Source: Amnibacterium kyonggiense (GTDB lineage: Bacteria; Actinomycetota; Actinomycetes; Actinomycetales; Microbacteriaceae). From it: a DNA stretch of 64,000 bases. Positions 24,170-31,823 of this stretch are shown in pieces. The stretch spans positions 744,001 through 808,000 of the forward strand of contig NZ_SOAM01000001.1 in NCBI RefSeq assembly GCF_004364555.1, written 5' to 3'. Each line of letters opens with the position of its first letter. Position 1 is the first letter of the stretch. Position numbers and translations under genes: made by a program. The notes under the pieces are model-generated. The model had not been told where the DNA came from and did not search any database. It saw nothing but the letters and a program-made list of their open reading frames with translations.

Positions 24170-25338
24170 GCGTTCGCCCTCCGCTTCTTCCGCGGCCGGA
24201 CGACGGCGGTGCCGGCGGCGTTGACCTCCGCCTCGAGGCTCGACGCATCGACGCGGTCGGGCTGGGCGATGATGAAGATGACGACCATGAAGGCGACCGC
24301 CGCGACCGTGTCGATCACGATGCCGACCGGGCCGAGCAGGGTGAGCAGCGCCGCGAGCGCCCCGACCACGGCGGCCGCGGGCAGGGTCAGCACCCAGCCG
24401 AAGACGATCCGACGTGCGGTGCCCCACTGCACCTTCGAGCCGCGTCGTCCGAGGCCGGAGCCGATGACGGAGCCGGAGGCGACGTGCGTCGTCGAGAGGG
24501 CGAACCCGACGTGGCTGGAGGCGAGGATCGTCGCCGCGGTGCTCACCTCGGCCGCGAAGCCCTGCGCGGGCTTGACCGCCGTGAGCCCCGTGCCGAGCGT
24601 CTTGATGATCCGCCAGCCGCCGGTGTAGGTGCCGAGGGCGATCGCGAGGGCGCACGCGAGCACGACCCAGAACTCGGGCCCGGTGCTCGCCGTCTGCGCG
24701 CCGGCCGCGACGAGCGCGAGGGTGATGACGCCCATCGTCTTCTGCGCGTCGTTCGTCCCGTGCGCGAGCGCCACGAGGGAGGAGGAGAACACCTGCCCGA
24801 TGCGGAACGTGCGCCGGCCGTCGGGCCGGCCGTCGTAGCGCCGCGTGACCGAGTAGGCGATGCGGGTGGCGCAGAACGCGACCACGCCCGCGGTGAGCGG
24901 CGCGAGCACCGCCGGGATGATGACCTTGCCGAGCAGGACGCCGTAGTCCACCGCGCCGAAGCCGGCGCCGACCAGCGCGGCGCCGACGAGGCCGCCGAAC
25001 AGGGCGTGGCTCGAGGACGAGGGCAGGCCGAAGTACCACGTCGACAGGTTCCAGATGATCGCCCCGATCAGGCCCGCGAAGACGAGCTCCGGGCCGACGT
25101 GGACCTCGGTGCCCTCCTTGAGCAGGCCTCCGGAGATCTGCTTCGCCACCTCCGTCGACAGGAAGGCGCCGACGAGGTTCAGGACGGCGGCCACCGTGAC
25201 CGCGACCTTCGGCCGCATCGCGCCGGTCGCGATCGGGGTCGCCATCGCGTTGGCGGTGTCGTGGAACCCGTTGGTGAAGTCGAAGATCAGCGCGAGGACG
25301 ATGACGGTGACGACGAGCGGGATCGCGGACTGGATCAC
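24166..25338 (-). CDS. PiT-family inorganic phosphate transporter
   Basis: The product is 390 residues from the GTG at 25338. Both halves carry the PiT signature: DFTNGFHDTANAMATPIATGAM near the N-terminus and ALAHGTNDAQKTMGVI in the second half (the GANDVANA-like repeats). There are about ten membrane spans. These proteins import phosphate, often as metal-phosphate, with protons. The ATG further upstream (25416) would add a hydrophilic extension before the first span and is not favoured. The small membrane protein gene downstream is translationally coupled. Confidence 0.88.
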   Translation of the reverse strand: MIQSAIPLVVTVIVLALIFDFTNGFHDTANAMATPIATGAMRPKVAVTVAAVLNLVGAFLSTEVAKQISGGLLKEGTEVHVGPELVFAGLIGAIIWNLSTWYFGLPSSSSHALFGGLVGAALVGAGFGAVDYGVLLGKVIIPAVLAPLTAGVVAFCATRIAYSVTRRYDGRPDGRRTFRIGQVFSSSLVALAHGTNDAQKTMGVITLALVAAGAQTASTGPEFWVVLACALAIALGTYTGGWRIIKTLGTGLTAVKPAQGFAAEVSTAATILASSHVGFALSTTHVASGSVIGSGLGRRGSKVQWGTARRIVFGWVLTLPAAAVVGALAALLTLLGPVGIVIDTVAAVAFMVVIFIIAQPDRVDASSLEAEVNAAGTAVVRPRKKRRANA

Positions 25339-25462
25339 CGGTCCGCCTCGGGCGTCCCGCTGATCGCGGGGGTCTCCTGCGGCAGCACCGGGGAACTCTA
25401 TCCGGGTGCCGCGCACCGCGCCCGACGCGCACGCTTCGGCTGATCAGCCCGTGGGTACGCGC

Positions 25463-25494
25463 TCCACGACCGCCCCGAACGGAGCGGTCGTGGA
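25463..25494 (-). terminator. Stem-loop after the PadR-regulated exporter operon
   Basis: TCCACGACCGC (25463-25473) pairs exactly with GCGGTCGTGGA (25484-25494) around a 10-base loop. Outer TGATC/GATCA arms extend the symmetry. It lies 19 bases beyond the stop of the minus-strand permease gene at 25513 and fits a terminator for that operon. Confidence 0.6.
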
Positions 25495-25512
25495 CCATCG
25501 CGTGATCCCGGG

Positions 25513-26274
25513 TCAGGCGCCCCGGCGCCGGTAGACCGCCGTCGCGACGGCCCAGGCCGCGACGAGGATCCCGGCGCACCAGAGGAGGGCGACCGGCAGG
25601 TCGGCGCCCACCGGGCGCACGGCGAGCAGGTCGCGGATCGCGTTCACGATCGAGGTCACCGGCTGGTGCTCCGCGAACCAGCGCACCGGGCCGGGCATCG
25701 ACGCCGTCGGCACGAAGGCCGAGCTGATGAACGGCAGCAGGATCAGCGGGTAGGAGAACGCGCTCGCTCCGTCGACGGTCTTCGCGGTGAGCCCCGGGAT
25801 GACCGCGACCCAGGTCAGCGCCAGCGTGACGAGCACGAGGATCCCGAGCACCGCGAGCCAGGCCAGCGGCCCCGCGCTCGACCGGAAGCCGATCAGCAGC
25901 CCGACCGCGACCACGACCACGAGCGACAGCACGTTCGCGACGAGTGACGTGAGCACGTGCGCCCACAGCACGGACGACCGGGCGATCGGCATCGAGCGGA
26001 ACCGCTCGAGGATGCCGCCCTGCAGGTCCTGGAACAGGCGGTACGCGGTGTACGAGACGCCGGTGGCGATGGTGATGAGCAGGATCCCCGGCAGCAGGTA
26101 GGCGACGTAGGAGTCGGTACCGGTCCGGATCGCCCCGCCGAGCACGAAGACGAAGAGGAGCAGCAGCGCGATCGGCATGAGCGCCGTCGTGATGACGGTG
26201 TCGAGGCTGCGGGTGACGTGGCGCAGCGAGCGCCCCGTGAGGGCGACGGTGTCGCCGACGAAGGTGATGGACAT
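25513..26274 (-). CDS. ABC-2 exporter permease (DrrB type)
   Basis: The 253-residue protein has six hydrophobic spans in ABC-2 order. The N-terminal amphipathic stretch (ALTGRSLRHVTRSLDTVITTALMPIALLL) leads into the first span. FQDLQGGILERFRSMPIARSSVLWAH and the late FISSAFVPTASMPGPVRWFAEHQPVTSIVNAIRDLL are typical of daunorubicin-resistance-like permeases. The ATG overlaps the stop of the ATPase gene. It likely exports a drug or lipid under control of the PadR repressor at the head of the operon. Confidence 0.88.
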   Translation of the reverse strand: MSITFVGDTVALTGRSLRHVTRSLDTVITTALMPIALLLLFVFVLGGAIRTGTDSYVAYLLPGILLITIATGVSYTAYRLFQDLQGGILERFRSMPIARSSVLWAHVLTSLVANVLSLVVVVAVGLLIGFRSSAGPLAWLAVLGILVLVTLALTWVAVIPGLTAKTVDGASAFSYPLILLPFISSAFVPTASMPGPVRWFAEHQPVTSIVNAIRDLLAVRPVGADLPVALLWCAGILVAAWAVATAVYRRRGA

Positions 26275-27059
26275 CAGCGGGCCTCCTGCCCGGTCGGGTC
26301 GCCCGCGGCGCGCCGCGAGCCGATGACGGCGAGGAACACGTCCTCGAGGGCGGGCGGCTGCTCCACGCGCTCGACCCGCGTCGGCGGCAGCAGCGCCTGC
26401 AGCTCGGCCAGGGTGCCGTCCACGATGATGCGGCCCTCGTGGAGGATCGCGATCCGGTCGGCGAGCTGCTCCGCCTCGTCGAGGTGCTGGGTGGTGAGCA
26501 GCACGGTGGTGCCGCCCGCGGCGAGCCCGCGGATCGCGTCCCACACCTCCAGCCGCGCCTCGGGATCGAGACCCGTCGTCGGCTCGTCGAGCACGACGAC
26601 CGCGGGGGAGCCGATGAGGCTCATCGCGATGTCGAGCCGGCGCCGCATGCCGCCGGAGTACGTCCCCGCACGGCGCCGCCCCGCCTCGGTCAGCGAGAAG
26701 CGCGCGAGTAGCTCGTCGGCGACGCGGCCCGGGTCGGGCAGGTGTCGGAGCCGGGCGACGAGCACGAGGTTCTCGCGGCCGGTCAGGACCTCGTCGACGG
26801 CGGCGAACTGGCCGGTGAGGCTGATCGACCGTCGGACGTCGGCGCCCCGGGTCGCGACGTCGAAGCCGGCGACCGCGACCTCGCCGCCGTCCATCCGGAG
26901 CAGCGTCGACAGGATGCGGACCAGGGTCGTCTTGCCCGCGCCGTTCGACCCGAGCAGGGCGAACACGGTCCCCGGGGCGACCTCGAGGTCGACCCCGCGC
27001 AGCACGTGCAGGTCCCCGAACGACTTCTCGAGGCCGCGGACGGCGACGGCGGCGCTCAT
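26274..27059 (-). CDS. ABC exporter ATPase (DrrA type)
   Basis: The product is 261 residues. It shows Walker A GSNGAGKTT near residue 38, the DrrA-typical GFDVATRGADVRRSISLTGQFAAVDEVLTGRENL, signature YSGGMRRRLDIAMSL, Walker B VVVLDEPTTGLD and TTQHLDEAEQLADRIAI. The C-terminal PALEDVFLAV is also family-typical. It overlaps both neighbours by a few bases, so PadR, DUF1048, ATPase and permease form one tight operon. Confidence 0.9.
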   Translation of the reverse strand: MSAAVAVRGLEKSFGDLHVLRGVDLEVAPGTVFALLGSNGAGKTTLVRILSTLLRMDGGEVAVAGFDVATRGADVRRSISLTGQFAAVDEVLTGRENLVLVARLRHLPDPGRVADELLARFSLTEAGRRRAGTYSGGMRRRLDIAMSLIGSPAVVVLDEPTTGLDPEARLEVWDAIRGLAAGGTTVLLTTQHLDEAEQLADRIAILHEGRIIVDGTLAELQALLPPTRVERVEQPPALEDVFLAVIGSRRAAGDPTGQEAR

Positions 27060-27424
27060 CGCTCCGGCTCCGACCGGGTCGCGTCGGTCGCGTCGATCGC
27101 GTCGCTGAGGCGCTGGCGCTCCTTGTCCATCCACCGCCGGCCCGTATAGGCGGCGACGAAGTCGTTCGCGAACTCGGCCGGGTCGTCGCCGACGATCTGC
27201 CGGACGGGCGTCCCGTCCACCGCGGCCCGCTCCCACAGGTCGACGAAGTCGCCCTGTATCCGGACCAGCGTCTCGCCGTCGACGATCCCGCCGGACACCA
27301 TGATGTACCGCTGCACCGCCCTGGCCGCCGCCCGGTAGGGCTCGGCCAGCGCGTCGAGCCGTGCCTGCTGCCGGCGGTACTGCTTCTTCTGCTCGAGCGG
27401 GCCCGTGAGCTTCTCGATCCACAT
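27056..27424 (-). CDS. DUF1048 protein
   Basis: The 122-residue product matches DUF1048, small helical proteins found beside PadR regulators. It starts MWIEKLTGPLEQKKQYRRQQ and has the typical YRAAARAVQRYIMVSG and later FVDLWERAAVDGTPVRQIVG. No function is established for the family. It lies between padR (stop two bases upstream of its start) and the exporter ATPase (four-base overlap). A role as co-regulator or sensor for the exporter is inference from this constant pairing. Confidence 0.82.
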   Translation of the reverse strand: MWIEKLTGPLEQKKQYRRQQARLDALAEPYRAAARAVQRYIMVSGGIVDGETLVRIQGDFVDLWERAAVDGTPVRQIVGDDPAEFANDFVAAYTGRRWMDKERQRLSDAIDATDATRSEPER

Positions 27425-27426
27425 GG

Positions 27427-27756
27427 TCAACCTCTCCCTTCGTGGAGCTGTTCGATCCGTTCGGCGAGGAAGCTCCACGTCCTCCAGAACTCGGCCAGGT
27501 GCTCGCGTCCGCTGTCGCTCAGCGAGTAGACCTTGCGGGGCGGCCCCTTCTCCGACGGGACCTTCTCGACGGCGACGAGACCGCGCTGCTCGATCCGCAC
27601 GAGGAGCGCGTAGACCGTGCCCTCCGCGATGTCGGTGAAGCCCTGGTCCCGCAGCCACGTCGTGATCTCGTAGCCGTAGGCGCTGCGGTTCGCGAGGACG
27701 CCGAGGACGATGCCCTCGAGCGTGCCCTTCAGCATCTCCGTGATCTGCTTCGCCAT
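27427..27756 (-). CDS. PadR-family repressor
   Basis: The product is 109 residues with a PadR winged helix: QITEMLKGTLEGIVLGVLANRSAYGYEI, then TVYALLVRIEQRGLV and the wing SEKGPPRKVYSLSDSGREHL. Members repress exporter genes and are released by toxic phenolics or drugs. The ATG at 27756 follows GGGAG with suitable spacing and is preferred to the ATG at 27768. Two abutting 23-base dyads lie immediately upstream (27770-27815), so autoregulation of the whole operon is very likely. Confidence 0.88.
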   Translation of the reverse strand: MAKQITEMLKGTLEGIVLGVLANRSAYGYEITTWLRDQGFTDIAEGTVYALLVRIEQRGLVAVEKVPSEKGPPRKVYSLSDSGREHLAEFWRTWSFLAERIEQLHEGRG

Positions 27757-27769
27757 CGGTGCTCCCATC

Positions 27770-27815
27770 GGTACTCAGTGCTGCTGAGTACCGGTACATA
27801 GTGACACGGAGTACC
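27770..27815. promoter_or_regulatory. Tandem operator for the PadR operon
   Basis: Two 23-base sites abut exactly. Site 1 (27770-27792) is GGTACTCAG, five bases, CTGAGTACC: a perfect nine-base dyad. Site 2 (27793-27815) keeps GGTAC and GTACC at the same distance with a different centre. On the minus strand a possible -10 (TATGTA) lies within site 2, so a bound repressor would block the promoter of padR and the exporter. Confidence 0.65.
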
Positions 27816-27846
27816 GGTTCGTGCAAGGGCCGAGGAGGATGCCCGC

Positions 27847-28563
27847 GTGCGCATGCTGCTGACCTCGAACGGGATCCACGAGGGGCCGACGCTGGACGCG
27901 CTCCGCGGGCTCCTGGGCAAGCCGATCGCGGAGGCGAGGACGGTCGTCCTGCTCGACGCGATGCTCCCGTTCCCCGGCGACAAGACGGTCATGCTCCGCA
28001 ACATCGAGCAGTACCGGGCGCTCGGGTGGGCGGAGGTCGACGTCCTCACGCTGTTCTCCGGGCCCCGGTCGCTCGTCGAGTCCCGGCTCCGCGCCGCGGA
28101 CGTCGTGTTCGGCTACGGCGGCTCCAACCACTGGCTCGCGCACGCCTGGCGGGAGTCGGGCCTCGCGCCCGTGCTCCGCGAGGTGCTCGACGAGCAGGTC
28201 TACGTGGGGACGAGCGCCGGCTCGATGGTCTTCTCGAGCCTGCACGAGGCCGCGGTCGAGGCCCTCGACGACCACGAGGAGGTCGAGCTGCTGCAGCTCG
28301 ACTCGGTCGGGCCGGTCTTCCCCCTCTTCGACTGGTTCGTCGTGACGCACCTCGGGGCGCCCTACTTCCCGCACGCCACCGACGAGTGGGCCGCCGCGAC
28401 CGCCGCTCGGCTCGGCGGCCCCGCGTGGTTCCTCTCCGACGGCTCGGCGCTCGTGGTGCGGGATCCAGCTGCGGAACCGGAGGTGGTCTCGGACGGCCAC
28501 TGGCTCCGCTTCGACGCCTCGGGCGCTCTCATCGAAGCGGCTCCCGCCCCCATCGGTGGTTGA
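27847..28563 (+). CDS. Peptidase E-like S51 family protein
   Basis: The product is 238 residues. The nucleophile elbow VYVGTSAGSMVF (Ser in GTSAGS, near residue 122) and the preceding FGYGGSNHWLAHAW match family S51 (aspartyl dipeptidase PepE, cyanophycinase-like). LLTSNGI at the start and FDWFVVTHLGAPYF with a candidate His are also typical. S51 enzymes cleave Asp-X dipeptides in the cytosol. GAGGAGG lies upstream of the GTG at 27847; an ATG six bases later is a possible alternative. It is divergent from padR across the tandem operator. Confidence 0.85.
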   Translation: MRMLLTSNGIHEGPTLDALRGLLGKPIAEARTVVLLDAMLPFPGDKTVMLRNIEQYRALGWAEVDVLTLFSGPRSLVESRLRAADVVFGYGGSNHWLAHAWRESGLAPVLREVLDEQVYVGTSAGSMVFSSLHEAAVEALDDHEEVELLQLDSVGPVFPLFDWFVVTHLGAPYFPHATDEWAAATAARLGGPAWFLSDGSALVVRDPAAEPEVVSDGHWLRFDASGALIEAAPAPIGG

Positions 28564-28593
28564 GCCGGGCGCTCCGCTCCGCGCCGAAACGAC
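28554..28593. repeat. REP-like palindromic element (copy 1, divergent)
   Basis: GGTGGTTGAG is followed by a GC-rich hairpin (GGCGC, eight bases, GCGCC) and CGAAACGAC. The ends resemble the element at 42369-42406 (GTGGTTGAG ... CGGAACCAC). The stop codon of the S51 gene lies within it. This layout is familiar from dispersed palindromes of Microbacteriaceae genomes. Confidence 0.4.
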
Positions 28594-28730
28594 GCCCCCG
28601 GGTCGAGGGGTGGATCGGCCGCCGTGACTCTGCGACGCTCGACGCAGGAGTCCGATCAGCCCCCTGAGGAGTCGTCCTGTCCTACGTCGTCGGCGCAGCC
28701 CGCGGATCGCGGGCTCCGAGCCGACGTTCC

Positions 28731-29201
28731 GTGCTGCCGTTCATCGCCCTCGCGGTCGCGCTGTCCGCGGTGCGCCTGTTCCTCACCTTCTCGCCGCTCG
28801 GCGGCGGCGCCGCTCCGGCGTCGACGCAGACGCTCGTCTTCACCGTGCTCTGGATCGCGAGCTACGTCGCCGAGGCCACCGCGGGCCGGCTCCTCTGGCG
28901 GTCGCGCAGCCGGCACACGTACGGGCGCGCGGTGGTCGTCCTCTTCCGGATCCAGATCGGGCTGCAGGTCGTCCGACTCGTCAATTTCATGGCCGCGCGC
29001 CTGCTGCCGCCGCCCGTGCCCTGGTCCGCGTTCGCCACGATCGCCCTGCTGGTCGCCGCGGGAGCCGTGACCACGGTCGCGGCCTGGTCGATCCCGCGGG
29101 CGGCCTCCGTGCTGCTCGGGGCGGTGCTCGCATGGCTGCTCGTCGTCACCGCGATCACCGGCGTGGACGCGATCCTCCGCTACGGACTGCCGATCAGCTG
29201 A
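28731..29201 (+). CDS. Four-span membrane protein of unknown function
   Basis: The product is 156 residues from a GTG start, with four hydrophobic spans (residues about 2-20, 33-52, 72-88 plus 98-122, and 125-145). I do not recognise the family. The short loops carry several arginines (RLLWRSRSRHTYGR), positioning that loop inside. It sits between the S51 peptidase gene and a broken AraC gene, with no clear operon partner. The start is uncertain because no strong Shine-Dalgarno is visible. Confidence 0.55.
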   Translation: MLPFIALAVALSAVRLFLTFSPLGGGAAPASTQTLVFTVLWIASYVAEATAGRLLWRSRSRHTYGRAVVVLFRIQIGLQVVRLVNFMAARLLPPPVPWSAFATIALLVAAGAVTTVAAWSIPRAASVLLGAVLAWLLVVTAITGVDAILRYGLPIS

Positions 29202-29225
29202 CCCGCGCCCGTCTGAGGTCCGATC

Positions 29226-29880
29226 GTGCCCGACAGCCTCCTCCGCCTGCAGTACTCCGCCACCGACGCCGTCGCGGCGACGACGGCCGCGAGTGCCGTA
29301 CTCGGATCAGCCACGGTGTCCAGCCGGCACGGCGACCTGCTCTGGGAGCAGGTGACCGTCGTCGACGACGGCGTCTCGATCACGTTGGTCCGGTCCGACG
29401 GAGAGGGCATCCATCTCGCGATCCCGGTCGCCGCGGAGCTCGTCGTCGTGCAGGTGGATGCCGGCGAGGCGACGCTGACGTGCGGGGACCGGTGCGTCGT
29501 GCTCGGGGAGCACGACCTCGGCCTGGTCCCGATCGGCGCTCAGGCGGACCTGCGCTGGTCGTCCGCGCAGCTGCAGCTGTTCTCGGTGGCGGCCGCGCCG
29601 CTCGCCCGCCTGCTCGGCGTCCCGCGGTCCGCGGTGCAGCTCCACGCGCCTCGGATCGAGCCGGCCTCACCGGAGCTCGCCGAGTACCTGCGTCGCACGG
29701 GGCGGCTGCTGTCCTCGAGGCCGCGCGAACGGCGCTCGTCGACGAGGCAGCGGTCGGCACGACGATCGCCGACGTCGCGCGCCGATTCGGCTACGCGAAC
29801 AGCGGCCGCTTCTCCACCCACTACCGGAACGAGTACGGCGAGGCGCCGAGCGCGACCCTCCACCGCGTCCGCAATGACGC
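29226..29880 (+). pseudogene. AraC-family regulator, internal deletion and frameshift
   Basis: From GTG 29226 one frame encodes an AraC-binding-like N-terminal domain (ATVSSRHGDLLWEQ..., LGEHDLGLVPIGAQADLRWS) up to SPELAEYLRRTG near 29700. The frame then becomes Arg/Ser-rich nonsense. From about 29700 a different frame encodes LEAARTALVDEAAVGTTIADVARRF and later RFSTHYRNEYGEAPSATL, the second helix-turn-helix of an AraC protein. The first helix-turn-helix, about 45 residues, is missing. The gene is therefore a remnant carrying both a deletion and a frameshift. The true 3' limit is unclear. Confidence 0.7.
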
Positions 29881-30034
29881 GGGCGAGCCGGACGCGCCCG
29901 TGGACGGGGTGCAGGAGTCGGCGCTCGTCGCCGGCGACGCCCGGTTCGGCGGGGACTCGGACGACCGGCTCGACCACGCCGCGCGGTCGCCGTGGAGGAG
30001 GCCGACGCGATCGGGCGGTGACGTCCGCCCGCCG

Positions 30035-30202
30035 CTAGCGCGCCTTGCCCGACGAGCGGCGGGACCGCTCCGTCGGCGACGGTCCGTCGTGCTGCTCCTT
30101 GGGCGTGCGCGGCAGGGGGATCGCCCCGGTGTCGGTCAGCGCGCGGACGTCGTGGATGTCGGTGTGGACCCTGATCCTGCGGCGGCTTCGGTCGTCGGGC
30201 AT
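30035..30202 (-). CDS. Small basic protein of unknown function
   Basis: The 55-residue product (MPDDRSRRRIRVHTDIHDV...) is rich in charged residues and probably disordered. The ATG at 30202 has GAGGAG nine bases upstream, a good Shine-Dalgarno, which is the main support. I do not recognise a family. It lies downstream of the broken AraC gene on the opposite strand. Confidence 0.45.
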   Translation of the reverse strand: MPDDRSRRRIRVHTDIHDVRALTDTGAIPLPRTPKEQHDGPSPTERSRRSSGKAR

Positions 30203-30375
30203 GCCTGTCTCCTCGCCATCGAGAGGTCGCAGTACACACCGCCCACCTGCGGAAGGGCCGACCGGTGCATCGGCGTTTCCTCGCATCCGAGGCGGGTGGC
30301 AGCGACCTCGGCCGTCGGCGGAGGGGTGCCGGTGGGCGAGACTGGCAGCAGCCGACCAGGAGGACCGCGGCCGAC

Positions 30376-30993
30376 ATGCTGACCACGACCGGCGCGGACG
30401 CGTCCCCGGCGCTCAAGGGGGTCGTCCGCGCGATCGCCGCTGCGGCGTCCGCCGCGCGCCGCCCGATCGTGCTCGTGGACGGCCGCTCCGGCGCCGGCAA
30501 GTCGACGCTCGCCGCGCGGCTCGCGCCGCGGCTCGGCGCCGACCTCGTCCGCCTGGACGACGTCTACCCGGGCTGGGACGGCCTCGCCGCGGGCGCCGAG
30601 CACGTGCGCCGGCACGTGCTCGGCACCGGCTCACCCCGGTACCGGCGCTGGGACTGGGCGGAGGGCCGCCCGGGGGACTGGCGGGTGCTGCGTCCCGGCG
30701 TCCCGCTGGTCGTGGAGGGCTCGGGCGCACTGTCCCGCGGGGCCGCGCCCCTGGTGACCTTCCGGGTGTGGCTCGAGCTCGACCTGGAGGAGCGCCGCCG
30801 ACGGGCCCTCGACCGGGACGGCGACGGGTACGCGCCGCACTGGGAGCGCTGGGCCGAGCAGGAGGCGGCGTTCGTGCGGCGCGAGCGCCCCGCCTCGCTC
30901 GCGGACGCGGTGGTGCGGTCGGCGGACTGGACGGTGCGGTTCCGGTCCGCGGATCAGCGGATGCCGCTGCGGGCGAAGCCCTGCACGAAGTAG
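30376..30993 (+). CDS. P-loop kinase-like ATP-binding protein
   Basis: The 205-residue cytosolic protein has Walker A GRSGAGKS (36-43), followed by LVRLDDVYPGWDGL, a substrate-binding acidic pair resembling uridine kinase and related nucleoside/small-molecule kinases. A lid-like, Arg-rich segment (LEERRRRALDRDGDGYAPHWERW) lies near residue 150. It is a usual actinobacterial 'uridine kinase-like' protein of unproven substrate. AGGAGG is about ten bases before the ATG. Its last 40 bases overlap the 3' end of the convergent permease gene. Confidence 0.7.
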   Translation: MLTTTGADASPALKGVVRAIAAAASAARRPIVLVDGRSGAGKSTLAARLAPRLGADLVRLDDVYPGWDGLAAGAEHVRRHVLGTGSPRYRRWDWAEGRPGDWRVLRPGVPLVVEGSGALSRGAAPLVTFRVWLELDLEERRRRALDRDGDGYAPHWERWAEQEAAFVRRERPASLADAVVRSADWTVRFRSADQRMPLRAKPCTK

Positions 30994-31823
30994 CGCTGGA
31001 ACACGAGGAAGAGCACGACCATCGGCGCCACGTCGAGCAGGGCGAACGCCATCGTCGTGTTGTAGTCCGGGCCGTTCTCGCTCTGCAGGTACAGCAGCCC
31101 GATCGGCAGGGTGAAGAGCCGGTTCTCCTTCAGCGCGATCAGCGGCCAGGCGAAGTCGTTCCACGACGCGAGGAGCGTGAGGAAGAAGAGGACGGCGAGC
31201 AGCGGTCGCGACAGCGGGATCACGATCGAGCGGAAGACCCGGAGGTGACCCGCGCCGTCGAGGCGCGCGGCCTCGATGAGGTCGCGCGGGATCGACAGCA
31301 TGAACTGCCGGGACAGCAGCAGCCCGACCGCGCTCGCCGAGGTCGGCAGGATCACCGCCCAGTAGCTGCCGTACAGGCCGAGCGAGGTCGTCAGCTGGAA
31401 CAGGGCGACCATGATCACCTGCACGGGCAGCGTCAGGGTGCCGAGCGCGACGAAGAAGAGGAGCGTGGAGCCGCGGAAGCGCAGGTGCGCGAAGGCATAG
31501 CCGGCGAGCGTGTTCAGCGTGACGGTGATCAGCGCGACGACGACGGCGATCGCGACGGAGTTGCCGAACCACGTCCAGACCGGGAAGCGCTCGAAGACGC
31601 GCGCGAAGTTGTCGAGCGTCAGCGATGACGGGATCAGCCGGAGGCTGCCGCTCAGCAGGTCGGACCGGGTCGAGAGCGCGACGACCGCCATCCAGTAGAG
31701 CGGGAAGGCGACGACGATCGCGACGACCACGGCCGCGAGCGTCCGGAGCGCGACGACGAGCCGTCTGCGCGCGACCCGTCCGGTCGCCCGCCGGCGGGTG
31801 AGCGGGGTGGTCGCGGCCGTCAT
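30954..31823 (-). CDS. Sugar-type ABC importer permease (MalG type)
   Basis: The 289-residue, six-span permease is of the carbohydrate CUT1 class. The N-terminal cytoplasmic tail is followed by AFPLYWMAVVALS, and the coupling EAA loop reads PRDLIEAARLDGAGHLRVFRSIVIP. The end (LFLVFQRYFVQGFARSGIR) is the classic MalG/UgpE C-terminus. The ATG overlaps the stop of the other permease (ATGA). Its 3' end overlaps the convergent kinase gene by 40 bases. Confidence 0.9.
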   Translation of the reverse strand: MTAATTPLTRRRATGRVARRRLVVALRTLAAVVVAIVVAFPLYWMAVVALSTRSDLLSGSLRLIPSSLTLDNFARVFERFPVWTWFGNSVAIAVVVALITVTLNTLAGYAFAHLRFRGSTLLFFVALGTLTLPVQVIMVALFQLTTSLGLYGSYWAVILPTSASAVGLLLSRQFMLSIPRDLIEAARLDGAGHLRVFRSIVIPLSRPLLAVLFFLTLLASWNDFAWPLIALKENRLFTLPIGLLYLQSENGPDYNTTMAFALLDVAPMVVLFLVFQRYFVQGFARSGIR

